The notes: generated from the letters alone by a model not told the origin. Positions 22,915 to 35,020 are shown, counted from the first letter of the stretch. The stretch is 64,000 nt of DNA from Adiantum capillus-veneris (GCA_014529385.2 CM043966.1:90998587-91062586); one strand, 5' to 3'. A program made the numbers and translations.

Positions 22915-25900
22915 AGGATTGTCTCATGGGGGGCCTAGGTGGACCCCAGTTTCTACGCGAGAGGGGTCGCTTGCGGTAGGAGCTACAGAGATGCCTTGTG
23001 GGTGGCACAATAGATATTCTTATGCTCCAGGAGCACCACCTTTGTGAGAGCCGTATTCAGCATTGTGGACAGATCTTGCGTGGCCGTTATGGGACTTTTT
23101 GGTTTGCTGCTTTTGGGCCTGGTAGGCATTCAAGGAGGTGTATGCATGACTATTGCAGACTCATGGCAGCAGGCCATTGTGGGCAGAGGTATTCTTGTTC
23201 ACAAGTTAGTGATTAATGCAAAGAAAATTGAATTTTTCCTACCAGAGATACACTTTTTGGGACACATTGTGTCAGCAGCAGGAGTGCAAATGGATCCGGC
23301 CAAGATAGAGACTATCCATGATTGGCCCCGACTTGAAGAATGTCCATGAAGTAAGAAGCTTCCTGGGACTGTGTTCGTGCCAAGCAAAGCACGGTGGGTC
23401 ACCATGCAGTTTCAAGGTAGCCTTGTGTGCTTCAAGAACATTTATGTGTCCAACCATACGAGTGCACGGGCTAGGTTTTGGTGACACATTGTGGAGTCCT
23501 TGCCTCATGCAGAGCAGTGGTGTATTGGGGGAGACTTCAACATGCTAGAGGATCCCTCAGATAGAATTGGAGGCAACCATGCTACTGCTCATGGTGTTGA
23601 GCTGGCTACTTGAGAGCGCCTATGGTGACTTTGAGGATTTTGGATGTATAGCAGCATGCAGGCTTTGTATGGCCCTCTCTTTCTCTCTATCTGTGTGCAA
23701 ATTAGGGGACATGAATCTATCTAAGGTACAGATCATTTCTATGCTAGTGATCACATTTTGACATGGGTGGTTTAGTATGCATTTTGGCAGGGACTACTTT
23801 TTTGGATCATGCACCAATGATTCTTACCATGTCAGATAGACAAAGGAGTGGAGGTGTCATGCTGCTCATGCCAGAGAGGATTTTGATGGATATAGAGCTC
23901 AAAGAGCAAGTTACAGCGCTTTGGATAGCGGGTATGGACGCACAGGGAGACCTTGCTGCTAGAGAAGCCTCTGGCCTTGTGGAGCTTAGTCTCTTCTTCC
24001 TCCAAGAGTCTACTGCTTGTTTAGCTGCGACCAAGGAGGAGAAGCGGATCTGACGAGGCATTGCTAGAGGATGCAGGAGGGTCCCCGAGTAAGCCCTTGG
24101 ATGGAGGAGCAGATGCAGGAGGCTCAGCAGGAGCTAATCACCAAGTTTGCCTTCCATGTCAGGCATCTCAGTGGACTGAGGTGGTTGACAAAGTTACTAG
24201 TGAGTTCTTTGAGATGGTGGTTCCTCGCCACACGCACATCAGTGTCTGCCCACAGCTGAGGAGGCCCAATGGGTCAGTTGCTACAGAGCCCGAGGATATG
24301 TACACAATTTGACTTTTACCATGAGTTTCTTTTAGTCGAGCCACAACGTTGAGATGCATGCAAAGAGCAAGTGTGGGCCCAAATGCGCTAGAGGCTAGAG
24401 AGTCCTTACCAGCTAGAGGAGCTTTAGGAGGCCCTCAAGGCACTTCCCAGGGGTAGCTCCCAAAAGAGGATGGTTTGACTCCGAGCTTCTTCTTGGAGTA
24501 CTGGGAGCTGCTTGGTCGAGACCTTTGTATTGCCTACGAGCACATTTTGCACACTAGGAGATGCCAGACAGCATGAGTGAGGGCCTAATCTTTCTTATCT
24601 CCAAAGAAGGAGGTCCTTGGACGAGATTCAACAATGGTGACCCATCATCATTCTCAACTCAGCCTACAAAATCTTAGCAAAGGCTCTGAGTTTGAGAATT
24701 CAGCAACTACTTGAGAGCATTATACATGAGAGAGCAGCTTTGTCCAGGAGTACATCATCCTTGACAAAAATTTCACCTTTTGGGAGGCAACTGCCCTCGC
24801 ACGCCTCCGAGGAGAGGATCTTGTGGTACTCCTCGATTTTGCGAAGGCGTATAACAGAGTTGACTTGGGTTTCCTTGAGGGCACCATGCGTTGAATGGGG
24901 TTTTCCAATGCATGGATTAGGGGAGTGTCAACTCTCTACAAATGTGCACACAATCCAAGTGTTGTTGACAGGGGAAAGAGGAGAATGCTTCATGCTTACA
25001 AAATTGGTTCGATAGGGCTCGCCTCTTGCTCCCTTCCTTTTTCTCTTCTATGCCGAGGGGATGAACAGGTTTTTGACCTCACAAGAGGTTGGTTTGCGTG
25101 AACTACAGCTGCCTGCCTATTCGGGGTGAGGGGCTTTTGGATGCTGAGTTTGTTGATGACTCAGACATATTTCTGGAGGGTCGGGAGGCCAACTTTCAAG
25201 GGTGGGAGCAATCTCTTGAGGTGTTCTGTTGTGTGTCGGGAGCACTAACAGAAGACTGTGGCTTTTTGGGTTGGTAGTGCTCCCATGCCTAATTGTTTGC
25301 GTGGAGAGGGTTTTAGGTGGATCCCCGAGGGACACCAGGACTAGGTGGGTTGTCAGGGTGGTCGGATCCATCGCCAGAGAAGCAGATTGCTCCTCTCCTC
25401 CTTTCCACCAAGAGGAAATTGCTCCATTGGAGCTCAGCACGGCTTTCTCTTGCTGGCAAAGTTCTGATGGCCAATCAAGTGCTGTTGGCTACTATGTAGT
25501 ACATCACATCTTGCTGGATTTTCTCTAGCTGTTGCATTAGCCATCTAGAGAGGTTGATCATGAACTTTTTGTGGAGAAGGCAAGACACACAATTGGCTGA
25601 GGCGAAAGTCTCCTGGCAGGTCATCACTTTACCTTGTTCTTGAGGGTTGGGGATCATAGACCCAACACGGTAGAGTAGAGCCCTCCTTGGGAAGCTTGTG
25701 GTCACAGGACTTCTTTCAGCAAAGTAGCCACGGAAAAAGCTGCTGCTTCACCGGATTCAGGCAAGGGTTCGACAGACGGGAGGCCCATGGAACCCTCTCA
25801 CCGGCCGGCTTTTCATAGAGATGCGTAGAGTAAGTGTGAGCAAGAGATGGGAGGATCGCTTCGCCGCGAGCCTTCTTTGGTCTTGGGAGCAGTTGCGGGG

Positions 25901-27228
25901 TGGCCTTGAGCAGCACTAGCCCACATGCATTGAGGAGCGTTTGAGGCAGCCACTTGTCTGGAACCCTATGGTCAACACGCAGCAAGGCCACATGGTTGGT
26001 AGCAGACCTCATGTCTCTTGGGATCCCATGGCAGAGGGTCCAGCCCACACTTTTGGGGACTTGCTGCAGTTTACAGTACTCTCAGACGGGAGGTTCAAGA
26101 CACTCAGCTGCAAGGCATGAGGGGGGTGCAGAGCATGTGTCAGGATATTGTAGAGGCTATACTTGAAGAGTGGCACACCCCTATGGAGCCAGCAGCTTCT
26201 GTTGGATGGGGGCTTTCGCACGACTGGAGGTCCTCATTTAAGTTAGTTCTTGCTCAGACACAGGATCTTGCATGCTCTTCGGGGTTCGGAGGGAGCGCCG
26301 CCTCCACAGAGTCACTGTCAGGCACCAGAGGTGGCTGATTGTTGCTTGCAATGGATCAAAGTTGTGGTCATTAATGGGAGGACTTGTGCATAGACCCCGA
26401 CCAAACAAATCTTGACTTAGGACACTGGCACGTTTGGGCTTGGTAAAGCCTTCCTTTGGTGCGAGTAAATTGGGACCCGGGGAGTGGTTCTGGAGGGATC
26501 CCTTTACTCCAGCTGATCACCCGGGTACTTCTTTCTTCCACTACACAACTCGGCTTGGTCGCCACATATTGACAGCATAGAGAGAGGCTTGTCGTGCTGT
26601 AGCATCTCACTAGTAGGAGAAGGGTCTCACGTCCGAGTTCTTGGCAAGGTTTTGGGAGCGCCTATGGGACAGCAAACAGCCGAGGCATGTCACCATGTTC
26701 CTGTGGCTACTTGTACATGAAGCTATCGCAGTGGGGAGTTGGTTGGTGCACAGTAGCCTCTTGGCAGTATGTGCCGCCTGTGACCACCCCTTGAGACTCA
26801 GCATCACTGTTTGTGGGAATGCCCCATGGCACAGTAGGTTTGGCTTGATTCTTCGGGTGATGCGTGCACTCTCCATAGTCAGCCTGTACGCTTGGGGTGT
26901 TGCAGCTTGGTCCACACTCATGGGCCCAACACTAGGTTTTGAAATGGCTTCTGCCAACAGGATGATTGTGATACAGGAGGGACGGCCTACACTTCAGCCA
27001 GCCACAAAGCTAGTTCCTCAGGAGTGGAGCAAAGATAAGAGAGTTGTGTTGGCAGCTCATTTGCAGTCTCACACACTGGTTCATCTGGCGCGCCCACTGC
27101 TTCCGCGTCTTCGAGGCTCGACCTATCCCACCATTTGTTTGGAGCTGGTCCATGCCCTCAGGGGCGAGTTTGAGAGACTTCGGGGTAGCTATGACCGCAT
27201 GTGGGAGCGCCAAGAGGCCTCCTTGTGA
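22915..27228 (+). pseudogene. LINE-E ORF2, endonuclease-RT-zf-RVT, heavily broken
   Basis: The endonuclease starts near 22917 (RIVSWGA, normally RIVSWNVRG). It continues with DILMLQEHHLC (22998 onward), GGVCMTIADSWQQAIVGRG, then a 185-bp foreign gypsy patch, then FQGSLVCFKNIYVSNH, QWCIGGDFNMLEDPSDRIGG. The RT is only recognisable in pieces (YRPIILNSAYKI-like DNA near 24640, a LDFAKAYNRVD-type segment near 24840, DAEFVDDSDIFLEG at 25140 as the altered YADD region). The C-terminal zf-RVT is clear at 26641-26830: FWERLWDSKQPRHVTMFLWL, CAACDHPLE and HHCLWECPMAQ in the right frames. Numerous stops; no function remains. Confidence 0.78.
23200..23385 (+). mobile_element. Ty3/gypsy RT fragment embedded in the LINE-E endonuclease
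   Basis: About 185 bp encodes HKLVINAKKIEFFLPEIHFL, GHIVSAAGVQMDPAKIE, then after a one-base frame change KNVHEVRSFLGLC. This is the conserved C-terminal RT segment of Ty3/gypsy elements. It sits between GRGIL and WVTMQFQGS of the LINE endonuclease, which otherwise read through. There is no LTR or element end on either side. The patch is related to, but much less decayed than, the same region of the gypsy relic at 19040-19240. Confidence 0.75.
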
Positions 27229-27519
27229 CTTTGGCGCTCAAGGCCCTTCACCTTGGTTCATGGCGCGCCTAGCTGGCAGTACTGCCCACCAGCGTGGTTG
27301 TTTCCTCCCCCCATCTCCTCCTTTAAGAATCTATGTAAATATCTTTTCTTTTCACTGGGAGAGTCTCTCCACATGTTGATGTAGCGCTCTCTAGCACGGG
27401 CAATTTGTAGCCCATTGGGCAATTTTTCTTAACTAATGGAAGGATCTTTTTCTTGGAAAAAGAAAATACATAGCAAGGGGTACTTTTGAGGAACGACAAT
27501 CATGCACAAAGCTACGACA

Positions 27520-30500
27520 ATCGCTTGCCGGACATGCACCAGATCTGAGCATGGGACTAGAGGATCAGGAGGTGTAGCAGTTCTTTTCAGAGAGGAGCTC
27601 CAGCCACTACTGCACATAGTTCGGAGAGATGATCAGGCCAGATACATGTGGGTAAGGCTGAGGGCAGAGACTGGACGTTTCTTGTACCTCGCCGTATGCT
27701 ATTTTCCTCCCAACACTTGCAGTATATGCTTCACCCAAAGGACAGTCTCCTTACTCTATACTTGATGATGATATTTGGGAGTTCTCCAGGGATAGAGACA
27801 TCATACTATTGGGGGATTTCAATGCCCATACAGGCAGTTCACAGACGGTTTTCTATGACATCTCAGAGGAGATGCTCAGAGAGCTAGAGCCAGAGGAGAT
27901 GGGGCTTGAGAGATGCTCACACGACAGAGAGCATACGGAGTATGGGAGATACCTTAGGGAGATGACGACTACTCTCAGTTTAGCCATACTGAATGGCTTA
28001 CCGACCTTCCCATCATCTACAGGTTTTACTTGTTTTCCACACAGACATGGGGCCAGTACTATAGACTATGTTCTGACACATCCGAGCTTTATCTCTCACA
28101 TTTAGGATTTTACAGTGGGGCCTAGGCCTGTTGGGATAGCAGTAGATCATGCGCTTTTGACATTATCAGTCTCCTTTGAGTACAATACATCTCAGGCCTC
28201 ACTGGGTGCTAGACATCCACGCTATACTTTTACACCAGAGACTGGCTCACTCTATGCACAGGAGATACGTAGACTTTTATGCACATCAGAGCCGATCACA
28301 TCTATGCTGACACTGAAATTACACGGGGCAGCGATAAAGGCATACCCACACACTTAGCCTGGTCAGAGACGTCGTTCTGGGCACATGCCTCAGAACAGCT
28401 GGTATGATGAGGAGTGTCGACAAAGGAGAGCTCAGATCCAGCGGGAGCTTGCATTAGGAGTGATCACCTATAGACAGTCTCGTATTGCTACATGACGACT
28501 AGTACGACGGAAGAAGCGAGCTTTCTTGGTCCAGATGGAGAAGGATTTATATCAGCTCTTCCTTAGTAGAGATTCAGGAGAGGCTTGGCGTCTATTCCAT
28601 GAGCAGTCTCCCCAACCAGTGATTACTTCTACGGAGATATGGGGGTAGTATGCAGCATCATTATACACTGTACCTGGATACCTGGATAGCCACCACTACC
28701 AGATCCACCACAGCCATGTCCGGCTATGAGCACTTTCTTTACCATTGAGATGGTAAAGGAGGCCATTTACAGGATGAAGACAAGACGGGCACAAGATCAT
28801 GAGGGTTTGGTAGCAGAGCACATTATACATGCTGGGGACTTGCTGGCAGAGATGCTTGCACGGTTGTTTAACCGTGTCATGTGTGAGGGCTTTCCTGAGT
28901 CTTGGAGATTGTCTACTATTGTACCTATCTTCAAGACAGGAGACCCCACAGTGCCGGGGAATTACCATACTATCATGGTAGGACACACATTGGCACGGTT
29001 GTATGCATCCATCCTTGAGCATAGGCTGAGCAGTTGGGCTGAGACTATGGGCATACGGGCACCTGGACAGGCTAGTTTCAGGAGAGGTTTCTCCACACTG
29101 ATCATGTCTTTACACTCAGAGCTATCATTGAGGAGGGTTGGGCACATGGTAGACGGATTTATTGTAGCTTTGTGGACTTTTGCAAAGCTTTTGACACAGT
29201 ACCAAGGGTTAGATTGATGCACCGACTTATGGAATTCGGGGTATCCACAGAGTTGATATGGGGGATTATGGCATTGTACAGTTCAGTGATGGGTCATGTA
29301 CGCACCCCAGAGGGGATATCTGACATAGTTGACTCCACTATCGCAGTGAAACAGGGATGCCCATTGTCCTCTACTTTATTTGGTATGTATGTTGATGAGG
29401 TCTCTGATTATATTGACAGAGGTGGAGATAGAGGTGCTCAGCTTGCAGGGACATGGATCCCTCTTTTATTGTATGCTGACGATATCGTGTTGATATCAGA
29501 CTCACCAAAGGGTATGCAGAGACATTTGGACGCATTGCATAGTTTTGCAGGGGATAGTGGATTGTCTGTCAATCTTAGTAAAACCAAGGTCATGGTATTT
29601 GATACCACACCACAGTGGGTCAGGAGATCAGCACCTACATTCACATATGGTCAGGACAGTATGGAGTACACTGATGCATACACATATCTTGGGGTGGTCT
29701 TTAGAGGACCGAGGTTCACACTAAAAGTGGCAACAGACACTAGATTGACTCGTGCCTATGCAGCCCTAGGTGGTTCAGTTCCAAGAACCTCGAACAAAGC
29801 TTTGGCTCTTCGACACTCTTGTCGCTTCAGTTATGCACTATGGGGTTCAGGTTTGGGGACCATCTATTGACAGTGCTGGATGGAGTAATATGGAGAGGCC
29901 CTTGGTATCTATGATTTCTAGGCTGATTAGAGCCAACGCCTCAGTTCCACATGACATCATACGAGCGGAGCTGGCTGCCCCACCTATGGAGATTGAGGCA
30001 CTTACCAAATCAGTATCATTTGTACACAGCTTATGGGACACCACGAGGGATAGATATGCTAGGCTTGCTCTTGAGTCATCTAGACAGCTGGCATTATAGG
30101 GAGATACATCATGTTGGTATGCACAGATGAGCTCATGGTTTCAGAGGCATGGTTTCAGCATGGACAGGCTGCCCCCTTTCCAGTATTCTCTTGATGCACC
30201 ATCTTTGGCTCTTACACGGATGGAGATTACTAGACTCATTCGGCAAGATCTTATCCAGCTTGATACTAGGAGGACATGGATAGAGCCATCACGGGAGTTG
30301 GGTTCGAAGAGGGCTTTCTATCATAGTTACCCGGAACGCGGAACGGGAACGGCGACGGGATCCCCGCGGAACGGGGGAATGGCTAGGGGTTCGGAACGGG
30401 AACGGCGCGGAACGAGAGGTATAAAAAACACCCAAATAGTGCATTTTTTAGCTTCTTGTGTTTAAATACAAGGAGTATTAGAGTGCTTTGACTCTAATAC

Positions 30501-30550
30501 TCACAAAAAACTCGTTTTGAAGACCATTCAATCTTGCTATGACTAGATGA

Positions 30551-30592
<42 letters not shown>

Positions 30593-31600
30593 GGAGAGAC
30601 TCGAGAGAGTGAGAGGGAGAGGGAGAGATTTGAGAGAGTGGGAGGGAGAGGAAGAGAGCTTGAAGGCTTAAAGCCTTGAGCCTTGAGAGAGTGAGTCTTG
30701 AGAGGGAGAGATCTTGAGAGTGTGAGAGGGAGAGAGCTTGAGCCTTGAGGATTAGCTTGTGGAGAGAAAGGGGGAGGGGGGTGCATTTTATGAGTCCTTG
30801 AGGCCTTGCACACTTCAAAAAGAAGCCCAAACATTTACTTCAATTTTTTCAATTTTTGCCAAATTTGTTTGTAGCCGTTGGCCGTTCCAGGGGCATTCCG
30901 GAACGTTTTGGGGGCGTTCGGAACGTTCCGGAACGGCCGTTCCGGTTTGCACTGGCCACCCGGAACGTCAAACGTTTCGGGACGTTTCGGAACGTTCGGG
31001 AAGGGAACTACCCCCCCGGAACGCCGGAACGGGGGCAAGGGGGCGTTCCCCGGTAACTATGCTTTCTATAGAGAGCATCTTCTCCAACTACGACAGACGG
31101 ATTTGTCACACGGCCCAGCTACATGGATGCACATCTATCTCATGGGTTACGATGTGCCATAGGCCAGATACGCACATCTTCACACCAGCTTGGGATTGAG
31201 ACAGGTAGATTCAGAGGCATACCAGCAGACAGTAGGATATGTCAGTTATGCCATGCAGAGCTAGAGACAGAGTTTCACTACATATGTCACTGCACAGTCT
31301 ACTATGAGATACGGGGACGCTTTCACCGTTTATTCAGAGATGGTTTTGACTCGCTAGATAGAGTCATGAGATATTAGGAAGATGTCTCGGATTTTTTTTA
31401 CTTGAGATACAGAGACATAGAGACTCTCTATTGAGAGGGCATAGACAGAGACAATCCCAGAGACGCATCTCAGATTTCTTTAGTCCGAGTACCACAAAGG
31501 TAGAGGGGCCACTACCACCACAGGACTCGGTTCCCACCCATACACACACTAGTGGTACTCTCATTGACCGAGCTATATAGTTGGGGAGATCGAGATGACC
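27520..31600 (+). pseudogene. LINE-I ORF2 (copy F), endonuclease-RT, broken
   Basis: Endonuclease: GSGGVAVLFREELQPLL, YMWVRLRAETGRFLYLAVCY, ILLGDFNAHTGSSQ (27797), HGASTIDYVLTHP, VDHALLTL. Linker with QNSWYDEECRQRR near 28392. RT: STIVPIFKTGDPTVPGNYHT, FVDFCKAFDTVPR (29173), AVKQGCPLSSTLFGMYVDEV (29345), LLLYADDIVLISDSPK (29467) with an intact YADD. C-terminal region to 30321, then the MITE, then AFYREHLLQL and a zinc knuckle ICQLCHAELETEFHYICHC near 31239-31297. Stops or frame changes occur near 27765, 28105, 28355, 28490, 28650, 29110-29172, 29780 and 31377. Confidence 0.82.
30314..31069 (-). mobile_element. hAT-type MITE copy 2 (30322-31061) with 8-bp target duplication
   Basis: 740 bp, inverted relative to copy 1. 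It starts CATAGTTACCCGGAACGCGG and ends CCCCGGTAACTATG, giving TIRs CATAGTTACCSG. Direct repeats CTTTCTAT lie at 30314-30321 and 31062-31069. The ends contain many GGAACG/CGTTCC subterminal repeats. The centre matches copy 1 (TAAATACAAGGAG, the AAAAACACCCAAATAGTGCA segment), but its microsatellite is (TG)n(AG)n instead of CT. No transposase is encoded. Removing the element and one duplication joins GCTTTCTAT to AGAGAGCATCTTCTCC exactly as in LINE copy B at 8672. Confidence 0.91.
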
Positions 31601-31924
31601 ACGACTGAGGAGGGGAGCCACGCAGCACCGAGGGAGATTGCAGCAAAGGATCCACAGGATTCTAGCACGACACCCAAGATAGACCTCATGCCATTGCTAT
31701 ATTGTATCATGGTGACACTTATCCCCGTTTTGTACCTTTGTGGCATTATACCATTGCTCAGCTTACCAGCCACCCATAGGAGTCGGTAGCACTCCTATCT
31801 CAGTTTCTAGTTTGTAGTTTTCTTTGTTTGCACCCAAACTTGGTATTAGACTCACCATTGTAATCAGTTTGGTCTCATAGGTCATTTATACCTTTTGTAG
31901 ACGTTAATATGTCATTTCATTTTC

Positions 31925-31928
<4 letters not shown>

Positions 31929-31979
<51 letters not shown>
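31929..31979. repeat. (CT)n tail of LINE-I copy F
   Basis: 51 bp of CT directly follows the LINE-I 3' block and a TTTCATTTTCATTT spacer. Confidence 0.93.
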
Positions 31980-31983
<4 letters not shown>

Positions 31984-32077
31984 AAGTGAGTTCAACTCTC
32001 CTCCTCGGATAGATATTTAAGGTCTCTTGGGATAGTTTCCCACGACATTAAAGTTCTCTTCTTCTTCTTCTCTGCTT

Positions 32078-32126
32078 GGTCTCATAGGTCATTTTGGCCT
32101 TTTGAAGACGTTAATATATCATTTCA

Positions 32127-32176
<50 letters not shown>
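32078..32176 (+). mobile_element. Solo LINE-I 3' tail with (CT)n
   Basis: Only the last 50 or so bases of LINE-I are present (GGTCTCATAGGTC-ATTTTGGCC-TTTTGAAGACGTTAATAT), then CATTTCATTTCATT and 43 bp of CT. It lies about 100 bp after the tail of copy F. The sequences to the right of the two tails are alike (CATTAAAGTGA at 31979, CATCAAAGTGA at 32176). It may be an extremely 5'-truncated insertion or a local duplication of the copy F end. Confidence 0.75.
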
Positions 32177-32180
<4 letters not shown>

Positions 32181-32393
32181 AAGTGAAAGGCAGTGCCATC
32201 ACCTGTTTCCAAAGGCCTTGTTTTATAATGAAATATTGTTTCTACATATCTTTAACAGATTATCTCATATACATGAGTTTTGTCTGCTTAACCATTGTTA
32301 CTCTTTATGTGCAAAAGATGAGTGAATTCCAAGTTGTGTGCAGATCATTATCACGTTCTCAGGAGTAGACAGGTACAGCCAACTCTTGACAAC

Positions 32394-32560
32394 ATGGTAT
32401 CAAATAACACACATCAACCGCTATTCAATGGCCTCCATCTTCAATGCCCTCGAACGACAGATTCAAGAGGGTCTTGAAAGGCTGGACAGATCTGGCTGAT
32501 TGATCAAGGCCCAAGCCTTCATCAGTTAGCATACTTTAGGAGCTATTAATGGTATCATAA
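32394..32560 (+). other. Weak candidate LTR-retroelement PBS and gag start
   Basis: TGGTATCA at 32396 equals the first 8 bases of a tRNA-iMet primer-binding site, and an ATG at 32428 opens MASIFNALERQIQEGLERLD before a stop. However, LINE-I 3' UTRs also contain TGGTATCAGATTC (9434), so the match may be a LINE remnant. No LTR was identified on the left. Confidence 0.2.
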
Positions 32561-32599
32561 ACGGGGAAAACATGGGATTATCCTCAATGGAACAAATGT

Positions 32600-33049
32600 G
32601 AAATTTTGATTGAAGTTGAACAAGGTCAAAAGTCACACTACTCAATGTCCCCCTTAATACAAATCGGAAAATAAATGTGAACTTTCTCTCACAATGGGCT
32701 ACGTGTACATGACATAATGCTTAGTTAATGCCCCTCTTACAAGAAAAAGGAAGAAGAAAGGTTTGCCATCAGTAATTTGCCACGTGGTACTAAGCAACAG
32801 GCTTTGTCCAATGATCCACAATTTCTCCCAGGAGTTCCATGCTTTACTCCTAATGTGCATGTGCATGTTGTTATATGTGTGCATGTGTGCCATTCAAGGC
32901 ATTTTTACTTGAACTTCCATTGCATTTTAATATTGCTCCACCATATGCCACTTGGGAAAATGCTTTTGGCTTTTTGGAATGCTCATTCTTTACCGAGATT
33001 GTTTTAGTATCTCATAAAGCCAAAGAGAGAGAACAGGTCTATAAAACAA
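32600..33049. other. No gene seen
   Basis: AT-rich non-coding DNA between the LINE-I tail region and the SINE. Open frames are short and without motifs. Confidence 0.4.
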
Positions 33050-33443
33050 GACATACAATCACCTTTTTTCTCAACGCCCACAAGGGGAGGTGCTTATCCC
33101 TTCCAAATATTAGCCATGTTACATGGTAGGGCAAGGCCCGTGTACCATCGGGCAAGAGCCACGCGTAGGTATCACCATGGCCACCTAATTGATGCACCAC
33201 GTGCTAGGAACGATGGAGAGAACTCATAGCAACTAGCTAGGAACCTCCTCCTCGGGTGGCCCACCGAAGGAGGAGGCAGCACTCAAGTGTCCAAAAGTAA
33301 GAGCCCTAGCAACATAAACACTAGGTGAGCACAAGGTGTCCCTCTAGTGATCCAACGCGGGATTTGAACGCACAACCCCAAGATTGAGAGGCCAAAGCCT
33401 TACTGTTAGACCAACTCTTTGGGGGCGACATACAATCACCTTT
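33050..33443 (-). mobile_element. tRNA-derived SINE with perfect 17-bp target duplication
   Basis: The direct repeat GACATACAATCACCTTT is found at 33050-33066 and 33427-33443. The roughly 360 bp between, read on the minus strand, begins with a tRNA-like head: CCCAAAGAGTTGGTCTAACAG (A-box region), CTCTCAATCTTGGGG and GCGTTCAAATCCCGC (B-box region, consensus GGTTCGAATCC). It ends in an A-run (GTTGAGAAAAAA). The head resembles plant Au-type SINEs as I remember them; that comparison is from memory. There is no ORF. It would be transcribed by Pol III and mobilised by a LINE. Confidence 0.82.
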
Positions 33444-35020
33444 ATCATTCATTCAAGTCGCAAGATGCAACAAACACATTAACCATAAAGTGGTTGTGGG
33501 TGTGCATGGTCTACAAACAAAGTGGACAAAGGGGGGTTGTGGATGGAGCTCTATACCTATGGTGCTCAATAATACTTTTGCCAATGCCACCTTGGGAGAG
33601 TATGCGCAGTTGACATGAAACCCATTTATTTTAGAAACATTTTTGGAACTTCGTGGTTTTGAAACGTATGCCTCTTTGAAGACTAATTTTTTGTTAGTGT
33701 GGTTTCCATCTATTCTATATGAAGTTTCAAGTTTCAAGTAAGCCATGACTTCTGTAGCCAAGATATACCTAATTCATATCTTACTTTGACAAGTTGTTCA
33801 ATGTGAATGATCATTTGGTGTCCATGTATTTGTGTCAACATTTATGTTTTTTTTTTAAACCAAATCTTTGGACGGTGTTTCAAACATGGACCAAATCTTG
33901 TTTCTAAGCTTCCTATTTCGAAGCTCCATGGCTACTATGGGTGGGTGTAATGTATCATACAAGGGAGAGCTGTTACTAAGGCTTGCATGGCCATCTTGGG
34001 ATCATCTATCTACCTTTGCCACCTCTTATGAAGATGCTCTTGATGTCAAGCCAAATGTCCTGAATTTCCCTCCTACGGCAACATGGTGATTTATACCTAG
34101 GAGCTCTTTGTCACTTCCTAGTCACTTGCAAGCTATATTCTCCTTTGTTCTATCAAGAATGACCCCTTTGTATACTATCACTCCCTAGTGAGATGTTATT
34201 TGCACAAGTTGAAAGGATCCAATAAGTTGGTTTCATATGATGTGATCTCTGTCACTGCTTGCCTCGAATGTGCTTTCTCAAGGTTGACACATCTCAACTA
34301 GGAAACAATCTTCTCTTTGATATGGAATCATCATAAGTGCCTCAAAAGAACAACCCCCCCCCCCCCCCCCCCCCCCCCAAAACACACACACCAGAAACTC
34401 TAGCAGGGCAGGATACCCGACCCAAAAATCAGTACAACAAACACATTTGCATACAAAGTAGGCCTCAATCTCCACCCTCTTTGCATTGTCTCTATATCCT
34501 AGCCTCCAATGGCTTGGATGTCGTTCTACAGTCTCAATCTCTAGCGGATGGGATGACTTTTGAGTTGTCTAGCCAATGTCCTCATCATACCAACTATTTA
34601 GGGGCATAGTTCAGATTGTTGGTAGACTTTGGGAAGCTCTCCATGGTAGTTGAGTTTTAGAATGCCAAAATAACCATTCACCTCTATGTGTTATTAAGTC
34701 TTGTATTTTCTATTGAAGCCATATGCATTGGCTGAAGCTAAAGTGTCAAGACATAGTAATGAAGGTGGACATGAGAGTGTAAATGAAACATATTTTTCAA
34801 TCCCTAAAGGGGTAATCCATCAAGAATGCAATGAGCTTTCTAATAGTAGATTATAACCAAAAGATTTATAGACAGGTGATGGTGGTTCTTCAGCTATGTG
34901 TGTAAATATATGCAATTATTGGGTTGAAAATAGAGCTCAATGTGATATACCTACATGTTGCATCAAGAGAAGAGAAGTAGTATTGGATGCAATCAATGTA
35001 TGAACCAAATAAATAAATAA

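Larger units (their letters stand above)
21279..27479 (+). mobile_element. LINE-E, full-length non-LTR element with 16-bp target duplication
   Basis: The direct repeat AAATACATAGCAAGGG occurs at 21279-21294 and 27464-27479, and the 6.17-kb DNA between carries LINE features throughout. The 3' end is A-rich (TTCTTGGAAAAAGA). It has ORF1 with a zinc knuckle, ORF2 with an endonuclease, RT and zf-RVT domain. It is a plant L1/RIRE-like lineage distinct from LINE-I: its C-terminal domain is of the RQPRHVTMFLWLL type and there is no hairpin-(TC)n tail. Many stops and frameshifts show it is dead, although the target duplication is still perfect. Confidence 0.87.
27510..31928 (+). mobile_element. LINE-I copy F, 5'-truncated, with a MITE inside
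   Basis: The fifth LINE-I copy, close to B and D. Similarity starts near 27516 in the endonuclease. It runs to the conserved 3' block at 31871-31910 (GGTCTCATAGGTC, GTAGACGTTAATATG), then CATTTCATTTTCATTT and (CT)n. A 740-bp hAT-type MITE interrupts the C-terminal part of ORF2. Unlike copies A-D its 5' junction is not on (CT)n but some 30 bp after LINE-E. Confidence 0.84.

Noticed and set aside
32394-32560. Copia-type element start (PBS TGGTATCA plus gag)
   Set aside because: LINE-I 3' UTRs contain the same TGGTATCA word, the frame stops after about 23 codons and no LTR was found; kept only as a low-confidence feature.
33341-33426. Functional tRNA gene on the minus strand
   Set aside because: A and B boxes are present but the cloverleaf does not close, and the sequence is the head of a longer SINE with target duplications.
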